64,000 nucleotides of DNA from Corylus avellana. Taxonomy: Eukaryota; Streptophyta; Magnoliopsida; Fagales; Betulaceae. The stretch lies in NCBI RefSeq assembly GCF_901000735.1, contig NC_081544.1, positions 9,363,608 through 9,427,607 on the forward strand, written 5' to 3'. The position numbers and the translations under genes are program-made. Within the stretch, counting starts at the first letter, position 1, and each line of letters starts with the position of its first letter. The notes beneath the pieces are model-generated. The model had not been told where the DNA came from and searched no databases. It worked only from the letters and a program-made list of their open reading frames with translations. This document shows, in pieces, positions 1 through 12,822 of the stretch.

Positions 1-534
1 TGAGAGGTGTAAGAGTCAAGGTGATATTGAAGATAAATGAATTAATCAATAATTAAAAATGATTTAATAACTAATAAGTGATATAATACACTCTCACTGT
101 TTTTGCAGTGCAATTGTCAAAGGAGTAAATCATTCAACTACTGGGGACAAAAATCCTTCACATATTCCCCAGCCATATCTGAGCATATCAGCATTTAAGA
201 TTTATCATCTATTCCAAAATTTTGACAACAATTACTACAGATTAAATTGGGAAAGAAATTTTAGGGTCTTACGGAAATCGAATAAAAGTGCATTTGGTTT
301 CAATAACATCTATTGTTTCATAGCATATGATATTGTAAAACAAAATTGCAAATTTGCAATATAATAATCAGCTGACTGTTAAAAGGAGGCTGGGTTAAAT
401 CAAGAAAGTTGCTCTCCTTAGTAATACATTTTTAACTACAGATGAAGAATAAATACATCAAAAAAGCAAGTTAACCACATGTTTTTGTAAAATGAATATA
501 AAGTAAAAATCTCCAAAACACAGGTAAATCTTAC
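1..534. other. RIBA intron 4 (partial)
   Basis: This stretch lies downstream of RIBA exon 4 on the minus strand. I looked for the next conserved block (start of the GTP cyclohydrolase II half) and did not find it, so it reads as AT-rich intron running off the window. No other feature is visible. Confidence 0.6.
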
Positions 535-3500
535 CTAATCAAATCAGCAATAGATATAATTTTCAAGTTCTCCTGCTCTGCAAATTGGCGAAGCTTTGGT
601 AATCTAGCCATGGAACCATCATCATCCACAACCTCACATAGAACTCCAACAGGGTCAAACCCAGCAAGCATGGCAAGATCAACAGAAGCTTCTGTATGCC
701 CAGCTCTTTTCAAAACACCACCATCTCTGTATTTCAGCGGAAAAATATGGCCTGGGCGGTTGAAATCATCAGGATTTGAATCTCTGGATGCAAGAGCCAA
801 TACTGTTGTTGCCCTATCACGAGCTGATACCCCTGTGGTTGTACCATGTTTGGCATCCTACAAAACCAACATCCTTAGATTAACAAAGTGGAAATCCATT
901 ATATTCATAGAAAAGATTACGCATATAAATGCTTATAAAGCTAATTCATACTACAGTAGAGCAAAATGCTCAATTAAACCTCTTACATCACAACGAACTC
1001 TCAGAAGTAACTTCTTTGAGATGATAGATTAAGCTTTTAAAAGGTTTTGTCATTATTGCCAGCATCACAATCACCAATATCTCTTAGATATATAGTTAAC
1101 ATTTACATTTCAATCTGTTAGAATGGCATGGTTTAAAAGCTTATATAAGTGCAATTTTAGGTGAAACAATTGAATTTCAAAAGCTCAAAGGACTCCCAGT
1201 GGGATAGGGATTTGTCTTATTTCCAAATCTAGATGATATCCAATACAATAATATTGGACTGGGAAAGAAATTCCAAATATAGAAATGTCAACAAGGAAAT
1301 GTGCATACCACTGTCACTGTGAAAGCAGTAGAAAGTTTCTCATCATTATCCTTCTGGGTTACCATCAAAGGGATTTGTAACCTCTCCAGATCTTCCCCTT
1401 TCATGCTGACACACACTATTCCAGTTCCATACTTCACTATAAAAGCCATAGCTTCAGGTGTTGCCAATTGTGCAGCCATAATTAAATCTCCTTCATTTTC
1501 TCTGTCCTCATCATCCACCACCACTACAATCTGCATTGCCATGAAATATAAGTGGTGGAAAGATAACTATTAAAATATGCAGAAAATCAAAAGTCTAACA
1601 CTAATAGATTTGCTAATAAATCTCGTAACAAGACAAAACTCAGGAAACAGGCCACCTTTCCTTGGCGAATGTCCTCTATGGCCTCTGGGATGGAAGAAAA
1701 ACCTTCAGTAGGGTGATCCAAATCAAATTCATCATTATCTACGGGAAAACCACTACTTATAGGAATGGTATCTGCTGCTAGTGTTCCGAATGCAACTGCA
1801 TCAGATTGTATCTCAATTCCAACTGATTGATCACCAATGAGAGTGCCATTTTCCTTGACATTATTTTCGTTGGCATAAGACAGAAGGTCACCTTCTCCAG
1901 AGATCACTGTAGCTCTAGTTCTACCAAGACCCTTAATACTTAAGGACAATTTTCCACCCAGTTGGATCAAGGGCAAATCAGAAGCATACCCTTTTGCCAA
2001 AGAAGGATTCACACTGTGTAAACCATTGAACAATTTGATGTTTTTGCATACCCTAAATACAATAGAAGGTCCATCAGTAGTTAATACAGTAAAGGCGAAA
2101 GCAATAGAAAGGAAGGACTTTAAAACTTGGTAGTAATAATCGCATATTCACTAAGAATGTTCACAATGCAATTAATACTTCTGAAATCTGAACATAACAA
2201 AGCAAAAACCTGATATTTTTTAAAATTTATTAATGGCAGAACATGATAAGTATTCAGTTTAAGCACCCCTCAATGTCCAGAAAATATCATGGCCTTGAAA
2301 AGTGGATACAGTCTAAAAATCTTTACACAAACATGAAACTCAAAATATTAGTATTTTTGATAGGATATGAGAAGGACATGGAAATGATGCCCGTGATTAA
2401 ACAAATTATAGCAAAGAAGTGGAGAAATTGTGTAGCCAAATCCAAATAGTCGGGTCAAGACTTATAGTGTTTTCGTGGAGTCTTGCCGGGTAATTTGCAC
2501 AATGTGAACAAAGTGAATTATAAGATGAGGCTCCATGTGCTTCGATAGAATGTTAGATGTTTTCTTGTTCACAAGTAAGAGCAGGGAACTTAATATCAGC
2601 TAGAACAGAGGTAAAATAGGTAGATGTTCAAAAGACACGTCAATGTAATGCCCTTCACGCAAGAAGGTAGTTTTTTTAAGTCCTCTCTAGTTACTATGAA
2701 TAGAAACAGCAAATCGAGGGTCTTTTGGCTTCTGAGAAAAGGAAGGAATATAGCAGCAAATCGAGGGTCTTTTTGGTTCTATTCTCCAGTAAGACTTTTC
2801 TCTTATTATAGTCACAAAAGATCAAAAACACTGCAAAAGCACATTTAAGGAACCTATTTTGGAAGAAAGATACGTTAACAGCCGTATTTTCTGAGAATCA
2901 TTTGACATTAACCGAAACCACTAGAGAATCTTGCTCTTTGTCTTTGTCTGAGAATCTTGCTCTTTGTCTCTGAAACTGAAACCACTAGAGATGGTATGTT
3001 CTTGAATTTATTTATTCATTCTCCAAAAGCTTTTTGAAAAAAAAAATAAAAAATTGTTTCCGAGAACAAATCAAACAGGAAGCAAAATTCGAATAATCGA
3101 GTTATATTACCTAAGACTCAGCAAAGGAAAAGCCTAGACTCATAAAGCTCATGAAATTGTGTGGTTTAGCATGGTTGTCCTTTCCACCACCCAAACTACA
3201 GAAACAAGTGACAATGGATTCTTTTTCTTCATCTCTATTTGTTCAGCAATTAAAATGAGAAGAAACATTTAATTCAACATAATAGCATATGCGTCACAAC
3301 TTATACCTTCTCTTTAGCACTAAAAGTTCCATATCCATAGAAAAGTTGGATTCAGATCAATATAAGGGAAAACCCACATCCCCATACACAATATCTATGA
3401 CAAACACGGACCAAGCAAAGCAAAAGACACCAAAATAGTTAAACCAACATGTTACTTTTGCTATCATAAAGATGACGAATTTGAAAATATGACGCAACGG

Positions 3501-3753
3501 ATCATTAACGTGCACATATTTTGTAAGCAAATCGCATTCAAACAAGGAATTGTGCAAAATTTAACAAGAGTAATTTCTAAGAGAAACCCAACAAAAACCC
3601 AGATGGAGTTCAACTCCAAGGATCATTATGCGACATGTAAAGGTGAAAAAAGTGCAAAATAAAAGCATTAGATGGAGAACGAAATGAAAAAAGGACATAC
3701 TGTAGGTGAGAGAGAGCTGTTGTTGAAGGAGAAGAGACGTTGGTGAAAGCCAT
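535..3753 (-). CDS. RIBA1: Bifunctional riboflavin biosynthesis protein RIBA, plastid (5' part, exons 1-4)
   Basis: Plant RIBA proteins join 3,4-dihydroxy-2-butanone-4-phosphate synthase (DHBPS) to GTP cyclohydrolase II and catalyse the two entry steps of riboflavin synthesis in plastids. Minus-strand exons join in frame with GT/AG sites: exon 1 3701-3753 (starts MAFTNVSSPSTTALSHL, transit-peptide-like), exon 2 1656-2052, exon 3 1309-1530, exon 4 535-857. Together they encode about 331 residues. The N-terminal 120 or so residues are a variable leader. The DHBPS domain follows, with the acidic loop DDEDRENEGDL, then GTGIVCV, TTGVSARDR, RPGHIFPL and GHTEASVDL, all intact. The exon 4 donor is at 533-534 and the cyclohydrolase half lies beyond base 1. 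The start was chosen because exon 1 ends with two codon bases that pair with one base at the exon 2 acceptor. The paralogue number (RIBA1 rather than 2 or 3) is inferred from similarity to Arabidopsis RIBA1 and from the intact DHBPS residues. Confidence 0.9.
2053..3700 (-). other. RIBA intron 1
   Basis: A 1.65-kb AT-rich intron splits the transit-peptide coding region. It holds a short direct duplication near 2923-2993 (a repeated GAGAATCTTGCTCTTTGTCT-type unit). From 2672 on, its sequence is repeated after the assembly gap. The short ORFs inside it have no recognisable content. Confidence 0.8.
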
Positions 3754-3830
3754 TGTTTGTTGCTGAAAACCACCCAACAGCACAAATCTTAAGCTTTTGA
3801 ACGCCCTTCACCAAAATGGGTTCTCTTACA

Positions 3831-3838
3831 TATATATA
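3831..3838 (-). promoter_or_regulatory. Candidate TATA box of RIBA
   Basis: A TATATATA run lies about 78 bp upstream of the RIBA start codon on the minus strand, a plausible spacing for a plant core promoter with a short 5' UTR. It is also a microsatellite: the duplicate copy has one more TA unit. The assignment is therefore tentative. Confidence 0.4.
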
Positions 3839-3839
3839 T

Positions 3840-5430
3840 GTGGGGAAAAAGAAGCAAATTTGAGAAGGCAGGAAGAAAGAGATTACGAACCAACGGCGAA
3901 TTGTATAAGGAAAAAAAAAGTCGGTCATTCGCTAGTGACGTTGCTCTGTCCCCAACCAATAAGATCACACCATCGTTCTATAATTTTTTATATTTTTCTT
4001 TTCAATCTTGCTTTCCGGAAAATTTTTTATTTTTATAAAAATCATTATTTCAACCCTTCTATAATAATATATTAATTTACTATTAAATTTGTTTGAAACT
4101 CATATAAATTTACAAATTTAATAATAATTTATTAAATTTATAAAAATAAATAATTAAAAATATGATGTATAACACGCCTCATAAAAAATTGAGAATAAAT
4201 ATATATAAACTCTTAGGTTTATGTGTCTTGTAGAGTGGCTGTTCATAAATAAATAAATAATTGTTATGAAACAGTTAATTTAGATAATTAAGTAATAATA
4301 AAAAATAAAAAGATGGAGAAAAAAGTCAAAAATTCCTAGGCTTATGCGTCTTTTAGTATGCCTCTTCATATTGATGAATAGAATTTTTCTTGAAGAACTT
4401 TCTTTAACATGAAGTATTTAGTATTTACTAAAGATTGTTATAAATATATAAGTCTGTATCTTTTGTTTTCCCAATTGTTTGACTAAAATGTTTATGAAGC
4501 ATGATCATTGAAGGTGAAAAAAAAAAAAAGATGGAGATAAATATTTAAAATAGGAAATTAAATAATTTTTTTTTTAAGAAAAATCAATATTATAATTTTT
4601 TTTTTTTAAAGAAAAAATCATTACAGTCTCATTAATTGATTAAAGATCATGAGTATAAAACTCTTGCATCACAAGCAAAAGCTTTAAAAAAATCATAGCC
4701 GAAACTTCGAAGTTACAAATCATAGATACATACATAACAATTTGACGTTCAAGACCCATCTATGACATATCAATTAATAATTTATTTGATATAGTGAAAC
4801 AGAAACTTTCAATTGAATGTCATATGAGCTATTAATAAGACTTTGACACATGTTTGGGAAATTAAATTTCATAATATGCATTGAGTATTTTTGTTAATCT
4901 CCAATGGGTAGTTTAATCGGCTGAAAACTACACTTCATTAAACGGAGGTCACTAGTTTGAATATCTCTTCTTATTGTGTAGACATGTTAAAAAAAAATTA
5001 CTTTTGTTAAATCACCCTACAAACTTATGTAACAATAGTTATAAATTTTGATTTCAATATAAAATAATTTCCATATATTTAGCTTAGGCATTTTACTTTG
5101 TTTTTACGGTTTTTTGTGTTTTTTTTTTTTTTTTTTTTAATGCCAAGTCTATAAATATATATAAAATGTTGGATCCGATCAGAAGAAGGCGGGTGACATA
5201 TAGATAAGTTCTGTGCGGGTGATGTAGTTATTTTGCATAGGCCAGTAACCGATTGAAAGTGGGGGAAAGATGTACGGCTGAGATTTCTGTCTCCATCCAT
5301 TATTGAATTAAGCCGCCCGAATGATTACAGTTTCCTTTCAAGATGCAAAGTTTCATTTGCTCGCACCTCTTCATTGACAAATTTGACATTGACCAGTCCA
5401 TTGACTTTGACCAATTCAACAATTCTGGAA
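3840..5430. other. AT-rich RIBA upstream region
   Basis: Intergenic DNA upstream of RIBA, with long A/T runs, an (A)n tract near 4518 and poly-T tracts near 4567, 4600 and 5120. I see no coding region or transposon with clear ends. Confidence 0.6.
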
Positions 5431-5535
5431 AGAGCGATGATAGAGTTTACGCCCTTCGTGCATCAACAATGATGCACGCCAGGTTTTTTTACATCATTGT
5501 TGATGCACGAAGGGCGTAAACTCTATCATCACTCT
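5431..5535. repeat. Near-perfect 44-bp inverted repeat (hairpin)
   Basis: Arms 5431-5474 and 5492-5535 pair at 43 of 44 positions; the inner 39 bp (5436-5474 with 5492-5530) are perfect. The loop is 17 nt. A second hairpin is nested in the left arm: CGTGCATCA (5457-5465), loop ACAA, TGATGCACG (5470-5478), so a transcript could fold two ways. It lies about 1.7 kb upstream of the RIBA start. It could be a very short MITE, a small-RNA hairpin locus or a recent inverted duplication. I see no coding content. Confidence 0.9.
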
Positions 5536-5556
5536 AAATACACCAAACACCCTGTG

Positions 5557-5974
5557 CTTGTTTGCCAAAGTCTATTAATTACGAAATGTTAGAGAGTTAA
5601 ATAAATAAATTTAGAAAAAAATTTAAATTGATGTGACAAATCGTGAGTGGTAGATAAAAGAGAGAAAATTATATTTTTTTTTAATTTAAAAACTCTTGTC
5701 ACATTAGTTTGAAAATTTTTTGGGGTTTATTTATTTGACTCTCTAATACTTCTCATAAACTATTTCTAGTACTCTTTTTCTCAAAGCTAGCCCTTAGCAT
5801 TCTTACTTTTTACATCACATCAATCATTTTTTATCACTATTCAAATAAAAAAAATTACTACAAAACAAAAAATTTTCACTTTTTCATACAAAACATTCTA
5901 ATTTTTTTCTTACGTCAATTAAATCTGCTACAATAAAACTCCGCCTCCTTTTTAACTTCCTTTGGCAAACAAGC
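5557..5974. mobile_element. Foldback-type MITE upstream of RIBA
   Basis: Left end GCTTGTTTGCCAAAG and right end CTTTGGCAAACAAGC are inverted repeats of about 15 bp. The interior is also partly palindromic: GTTAGAGAGTTAAATAAATAAAT near 5589 matches ATTTATTTGACTCTCTAATAC near 5730 on the opposite strand, and TGTGACAA matches TTGTCACA. It has no coding capacity. The target duplication is unclear, so I do not assign a superfamily. Confidence 0.65.
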
Positions 5975-6898
5975 CCTTAGGAAAAGCTTTTATGGGTAGG
6001 GTTGTACAAACAAGCCATTGGTTTCTTTCATAATCTGATAAATAAATATGCCCTTTGAAAAGGTTGTCTGTTCACCATCATCAGGCATCTTTCATGGGAA
6101 ATCTATCACCCAGCAGGTTATGGTTTGTGAGGTGCACATTAGTTTACCATACATTTTTTTCATTTTCTACTTGAGCATACTATAGTAGTGATGACGGATA
6201 GGATTTTTAGTTGGGAATGATTTTCCTTTGGTACCAAAAGTTTGCCCCGTGCCAACTCTCGTTTGTAAGACACACATATCGATGTCAAATTGGGTTAGCC
6301 ATATGCATGCATGCTTTATCACTTCCTTATTTAATTGCACCATTTACCATATATTTTGTAAGGTCACTGAAATTAATTAACTGATAAGAGCTACTAAGAC
6401 CCTTTAATCAAAGAGCCATATGGTAGAAGGGAAAATTTCTCTTATTCCACAAAATAGCCATACAACTATGTCACGCCAAATTAATGGCCAGAGCAAACGG
6501 TAGCTGTTAGAATGTATGATTAAGGGTTTTAAGTGGTAATTAGGATTTTTATGTTTTCGTAACTTGACTAATGATAGAGAAAAAGAAAAAAAAAAAAAAA
6601 ATACCTTCTTGGGAAGTTCATACTTGAAATTCGCGTGCAAAGTAATTGCCCATGAGAACACCTAAACATTTAACTGTCAAGCTTGATTATTTTCATCGCT
6701 ATAAAGTATGCATTTTTAACATAAATTGACTGATTGACATATCTTTAAACATATGTTGTGAGCCCCAATGTGTTTTATCTATGAACCAATTATGTTCAGA
6801 ATCAGAAATTATTAATAATTGTATGGTATACCACCATTGGAAAAAGGGGTGAAGGATATGAGGCATGTGCATACCACAACAGACAACAGTAACCTCAC
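5975..6898. other. Intergenic, no gene seen
   Basis: AT-rich DNA between the MITE and the copia element, with a poly-A tract near 6586-6601. The one ORF here (85 codons, minus strand) has no recognisable domain. Confidence 0.6.
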
Positions 6899-6903
6899 CC
6901 GGG

Positions 6904-8262
6904 TATTATGTTACCTAATATTTGTTTAAACAGCCCAAGTATTCACGTTGGGTTGTGTTTCATACATAGATGATGAATAACAAGATTATAATATTTGAAT
7001 ATTTACAATTATCTAATTTGTAGTATTTGAATTCAAGTTATTTAATTTGTACTACTTGAATTCAATCTAAATTGTGGATAAGGATGTGTTCCAATACGCC
7101 CCCTCAATCGAGACAGAGGGGCAAAGACATTGAGATTGGTCTTTAGAAAATTGAACCGAGTGACAACAAGAGGCTTGGTTAAGACATCAGCAATTTGATC
7201 TTTGTTGGATAGAAACTTGACGATGAGACTTTTGATTGCAACCCGATCCCGTACAAAGTGATCATCAATTGCTATATGCTTGGTCCTAGCATGAAAAACT
7301 GGATTTACCGACAAATAGGTAGCACCGATGTTATCAAAAAATAACATTGGAGCAATCGGTAGAAAAACACCTAACTCACTAAGGTGAGATTGAAGCCAAC
7401 ATAAGTCTGCAACAATGTTTGCCATGGATTTATACTCGGATTTTGTGGTCGAGCGAGACACTGTGAGTTGCTTTTTAGAACTCCATGAAAGTAGATTAGA
7501 GACAAGAAAAATACGGAAACCCGAAGTGGACCATATGTCATCCAGACAACCTACCTAATCAGCATCTGAAAAGGCAAATAGTTAATTTGAGGAGCACTTT
7601 CTGATAAGAAGACCATGATCAATAGTGTGTTTCAAGTAGCGTAGGATTCGCTTGACAACAAACCAGTGGGTGTCTCATGGCTCATTCATAAACTGAGATA
7701 CTTTACTAACAGCAAATGCAATGTCAGGTCTTGTGATGGACAGGTACTGCAAGGCGCCAACTATACTCCGATAGAGAGTTGCATCATCAAACTTTACACC
7801 ATCAAATTTGCTAAGAGTTGTAGAGGATGACATGGGAGATGTAATAGGTTTTGCTAGGGACATGTTGGCACGTTTGAGAATATCATAAATATGCCTTTGT
7901 TGACAGAGGTGAATTCCAGCAGCAAACCAAGAAACCTCCACCCCTAAGAAGAAGTTCAACTTTCCAACATCCTTGATTGGAAATTCGGCAGAAAGCTAAT
8001 GAGGCCATTAATTGCAGTGGGAGAGGAGCCTGTGAGAATAATGTCGTCGACATACACAAGAGCAAAAAGCTAAACACTGCCTTCAGAAAAAATGAATAAT
8101 GAACTGTCAGACCGAGATCCATGAAAACCAAGATCAAAAAGTTTAGAGTTAAGTTGCTGAAACCATGCTCGAGGAGCATGTTTTAAGCCATAGAGAGCTT
8201 TCTTGAGATGACAAACAGCAATGGGTGCATTAGCATCAATAAATCCAGGAGGTTGGACCATG
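6904..8262 (-). mobile_element. Copia element, 3' end (cut by assembly gap)
   Basis: This is the left copy of the element described at 12610-17634. It includes the 3' LTR (6904-7096) preceded by CCGGG (6899-6903), the copia RNase H ORF (7042-7461), and the C-terminal part of the reverse transcriptase with YVDD near 8045. The sequence stops at the N gap in the middle of the RT and resumes intact in the right copy (13968 onward). Confidence 0.9.
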
Positions 8263-8362
8263 NNNNNNNNNNNNNNNNNNNNNNNNNNNNNNNNNNNNNN
8301 NNNNNNNNNNNNNNNNNNNNNNNNNNNNNNNNNNNNNNNNNNNNNNNNNNNNNNNNNNNNNN
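8263..8362. other. Assembly gap, 100 N
   Basis: Exactly 100 N, a common placeholder for a gap of unknown size. The sequence left of the gap is the end of a segment that starts again right of the gap, so the true gap is probably negative (an overlap). Confidence 0.95.
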
Positions 8363-9393
8363 TTTTTTAAGTCCTCTCTAGTTACTATGAATAGAAACAG
8401 CAAATCGAGGGTCTCTTTTGGCTTCTGAGAAAAGGAAGGAATATAACAGCAAATCGAGGGTCTTTTTGGTTCTATTCTCCAGTAAAACTTTTCTCTTTTT
8501 ATAGTCACAAAAGATCAAAAACACTGCAAAAGCACATTTAAGGAACCTATTTTGGAAGAAAGATACGTTAACAGCCGTATTTTCTGAGAATCATTTGACA
8601 TTAACCGAAACCACTAGAGAATCTTGCTCTTTGTCTTTGTCTGAGAATCTTGCTCTTTGTCTCTGAAACTGAAACCACTAGAGATGGTATGTTCTTGAAT
8701 TTATTTATTCATTCTCCAAAAGCTTTTTGAAAAAAAAAATAAAAAATTGTTTCCGAGAACAAATCAAACAGGAAGCAAAATTCGAATAATCGAGTTATAT
8801 TACCTAAGACTCATCAAAGGAAAAGCCTAGACTCATAAAGCTCATGAAATTGTGTGGTTTAGCATGGTTGTCCTTTCCACCACCCAAACTACAGAAACAA
8901 GTGACAATGGATTCTTTTTCTTCATCTCTATTTGTTCAGCAATTAAAATGAGAAGAAACATTTAATTCAACATAATAGCATATGCGTCACAACTTATACC
9001 TTCTCTTTAGCACTAAAAGTTCCATATCCATAGAAAAGTTGGATTCAGATCAATATAAGGGAAAACCCACATCCCCATACACAATATCTATGACAAACAC
9101 GGACCAAGCAAAGCAAAAGACACCAAAATAGTTAAACCAACATGTTACTTTTGCTATCATAAAGATGACGAATTTGAAAATATGACGCAACGGATCATTA
9201 ACGTGCACATATTTTGTAAGCAAATCGCATTCAAACAAGGAATTGTGCAAAATTTAACAAGAGTAATTTCTAAGAGAAACCCAACAAAAACCCAGATGGA
9301 GTTCAACTCCAAGGATCATTATGCGACATGTAAAGGTGAAAAAAGTGCAAAATAAAAGCATTAGATGGAGAACGAAATGAAAAAAGGACATAC

Positions 9394-9446
9394 TGTAGGT
9401 GAGAGAGAGCTGTTGTTGAAGGAGAAGAGACGTTGGTGAAAGCCAT
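9394..9446 (-). pseudogene. Orphan copy of RIBA exon 1
   Basis: Identical in reading to RIBA exon 1 (start codon at 9444-9446, donor GTATGT directly after 9394), but the remaining exons are missing because the right contig starts inside intron 1. It is probably the same physical exon assembled twice. If the duplication is real, it is a promoter plus first exon with nothing to splice to except sequence across the gap. Confidence 0.8.
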
Positions 9447-11136
9447 TGTTTGTTGCTGAAAACCACCCAACAGCACAAATCTTAAGCTTTTGAACGCCCT
9501 TCACCAAAATGGGTTCTCTTACATATATATATATGTGGGGAAAAAGAAGCAAATTTGAGAAGGCAGGAAGAAAGAGATTACGAACCAACGGCGAATTGTA
9601 TAAGGAAAAAAAAAAGTCGGTCATTTGCTGGTGACGTTGCTCTGTCCCCAACCAATAAGATCACACCATCGTTCTATAATTTTTTATATTTTTCTTTTCA
9701 ATCTTGCTTTCCGGAAAATTTTTTATTTTTATAAAAATCATTATTTCAACCCATCTATAATAATATATTAATTTACTATTAAATTTGTTTGAAACTCATA
9801 TAAATTTACAAATTTAATAATAATTCATTAAATTTATAAAAATAAATAATTAAAAATATGATGTATAACACGCCTCATAAAAAATTGAGAATAAATATAT
9901 ATAAACTCTTAGGTTTATGTGTCTTGTAGAGTGGCTGTTCATAAATAAATAAATAATTGTTATGAAACAGTTAATTTAGATAATTAAGTAATAATAAAAA
10001 ATAAAAAGATGGAGAAAAAAGTCAAAAATTCCTAGGCTTATGCGTCTTTTAGTATGCCTCTTCATATTGATGAATAGAATTTTTCTTGAAGAACTTTCTT
10101 TAACATGAAGTATTTAGTATTTACTAAAGATTGTTATAAATATATAAGTCTGTATCTTTTGTTTTCCCAATTGTTTGACTAAAATGTTTATGAAGCATGA
10201 TCATTGAAGGTGAAAAAAAAAAAAAAGATGGAAAAGAAAGATAAATATTTAAAATAGGAAATTTAATAATTTTTTTTTTAAGAAAAATCAATATTATAAT
10301 TTTTTTTTTTTTTAAAGAGAAAATCATTCCAGTCTCATTAATTGATTAAAGATCATGAGTATAAAACTCTTGCATCACAAGCAAAAGCTTTAAAAAAATC
10401 ATAGCCGAAACTTCGAAGTTACAAATCATAGATACATACATAACAATTTGACGTTCAAGACCCATCTATGACATATCAATTAATAATTTATTTGATATAG
10501 TGAAACAGAAACTTTCAATTGAATGTCATATGAGCTATTAATAAGACTTTGACACATGTTTGGGAAATTAAATTTCATAATATGCATTGAGTATTTTTGT
10601 TAATCTCCAATGGGTAGTTTAATCGGCTGAAAACTACACTTCATTAAACGGAGGTCACTAGTTTGAATATCTCTTCTTATTGTGTAGACATGTTAAAAAA
10701 AAATTACTTTTGTTAAATCACCCTACAAACTTATGTAACAATAGTTATAAATTTTGATTTCAATATAAAATAATTTCCATATATTTAGCTTAGGCATTTT
10801 ACTTTGTTTTTACGGTTTTTTGTGTTTTTTTTTTTTTTTTTTTTAATGCCAAGTCTATAAATATATATAAAATGTTGGATCCGATCAGAAGAAGGCGGGT
10901 GACATATAGATAAGTTCTGTGCGGGTGATGTAGTTATTTTGCATAGGCCAGTAACCGATTGAAAGTGGGGGAAAGATGTACGGCTGAGATTTCTGTCTCC
11001 ATCCATTATTGAATTAAGCCGCCCGAATGATTACAGTTTCCTTTCAAGATGCAAAGTTTCATTTGCTCGCACCTCTTCATTGACAAATTTGACATTGACC
11101 AGTCCATTGACTTTGACCAATTCAACAATTCTGGAA

Positions 11137-11241
11137 AGAGCGATGATAGAGTTTACGCCCTTCGTGCATCAACAATGATGCACGCCAGGTTTTTTTACAT
11201 CATTGTTGATGCACGAAGGGCGTAAACTCTATCATCACTCT
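11137..11241. repeat. Hairpin, duplicate copy
   Basis: Second copy of the 44-bp inverted repeat at 5431-5535, with the same arms and loop, lying in the right copy of the gap-flanking duplication. No base differences were seen in the arms. Confidence 0.9.
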
Positions 11242-11262
11242 AAATACACCAAACACCCTGTG

Positions 11263-11680
11263 CTTGTTTGCCAAAGTCTATTAATTACGAAATGTTAGAG
11301 AGTTAAATAAATAAATTTAGAAAAAAATTTAAATTGATGTGACAAATCGTGAGTGGTAGATAAAAGAGAGAAAATTATATTTTTTTTTAATTTAAAAACT
11401 CTTGTCACATTAGTTTGAAAATTTTTTGGGGTTTATTTATTTGACTCTCTAATACTTCTCATAAACTATTTCTAGTACTCTTTTTCTCAAAGCTAGCCCT
11501 TAGCATTCTTACTTTTTACATCACATCAATCATTTTTTATCACTATTCAAATAAAAAAAATTACTACAAAACAAAAAATTTTCACTTTTTCATACAAAAC
11601 ATTCTAATTTTTTTCTTACGTCAATTAAATCTGCTACAATAAAACTCCGCCTCCTTTTTAACTTCCTTTGGCAAACAAGC
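11263..11680. mobile_element. Foldback MITE, duplicate copy
   Basis: Second copy of the element at 5557-5974 within the right copy of the gap-flanking duplication. It has the same inverted ends. Confidence 0.6.
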
Positions 11681-12609
11681 CCTTAGGAAAAGCTTTTATG
11701 GGTAGGGTTGTACAAACAAGCCATTGGTTTCTTTCATAATCTGATAAATAAATATGCCCTTTGAAAAGGTTGTCTGTTCACCATCATCAGGCATCTTTCA
11801 TGGGAAATCTATCACCCAGCAGGTTATGGTTTGTGAGGTGCACATTAGTTTACCATACATTTTTTTCATTTTCTACTTGAGCATACTATAGTAGTGATGA
11901 CGGATAGGATTTTTAGTTGGGAATGATTTTCCTTTGGTACCAAAAGTTTGCCCCGTGCCAACTCTCGTTTGTAAGACACACATATCGATGTCAAATTGGG
12001 TTAGCCATATGCATGCATGCTTTATCACTTCCTTATTTAATTGCACCATTTACCATATATTTTGTAAGGTCACTGAAATTAATTAACTGATAAGAGCTAC
12101 TAAGACCCTTTAATCAAAGAGCCATATGGTAGAAGGGAAAATTTCTCTTATTCCACAAAATAGCCATACAACTATGTCACGCCAAATTAATGGCCAGAGC
12201 AAACGGTAGCTGTTAGAATGTATGATTAAGGGTTTTAAGTGGTAATTAGGATTTTTATGTTTTCGTAACTTGACTAATGATAGAGAAAAAGAAAAAAAAA
12301 AAAAAAATACCTTCTTGGGAAGTTCATACTTGAAATTCGCGTGCAAAGTAATTGCCCATGAGAACACCTAAACATTTAACTGTCAAGCTTGATTATTTTC
12401 ATCGCTATAAAGTATGCATTTTTAACATAAATTGACTGATTGACATATCTTTAAACATATGTTGTGAGCCCCAATGTGTTTTATCTATGAACCAATTATG
12501 TTCAGAATCAGAAATTATTAATAATTGTATGGTATACCACCATTGGAAAAAGGGGTGAAGGATATGAGGCATGTGCATACCACAACAGACAACAGTAACC
12601 TCACCCGGG

Positions 12610-12802
12610 TATTATGTTACCTAATATTTGTTTAAACAGCCCAAGTATTCACGTTGGGTTGTGTTTCATACATAGATGATGAATAACAAGATTATAATAT
12701 TTGAATATTTACAATTATCTAATTTGTAGTATTTGAATTCAAGTTATTTAATTTGTACTACTTGAATTCAATCTAAATTGTGGATAAGGATGTGTTCCAA
12801 TA
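12610..12802 (-). repeat. Copia 3' LTR
   Basis: A 193-bp LTR. On the minus strand it begins TATTGGAACAC and ends GTAACATAATA. It differs from the 5' LTR mainly by a 30-bp duplicated piece containing a TATTTGAATTCAA-type motif. Confidence 0.88.
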
Positions 12803-12822
12803 CGCCCCCTCAATCGAGACAG

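Larger units (their letters stand above)
2672..8262 (+). repeat. Left copy of 5.6-kb gap-flanking duplication
   Basis: This segment reaches the N gap at 8263 and is repeated almost base for base at 8363-13968. It contains most of RIBA intron 1, exon 1, the upstream region and the 3' end of the copia element. Differences are scattered substitutions (e.g. in the poly-T, CAGCAAAGG/CATCAAAGG and CATTCGCTAG/CATTTGCTGG areas) and length changes in simple repeats. That pattern fits two alleles or overlapping contig ends. Confidence 0.9.

Noticed and set aside
3357..3928. ORFs of 66-86 codons in RIBA intron 1 and upstream, repeated at 9050-9651
   Set aside because: They overlap exon 1 in other frames or lie in intron. 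Their duplication follows from the gap-flanking repeat, and no domain or codon bias is seen.
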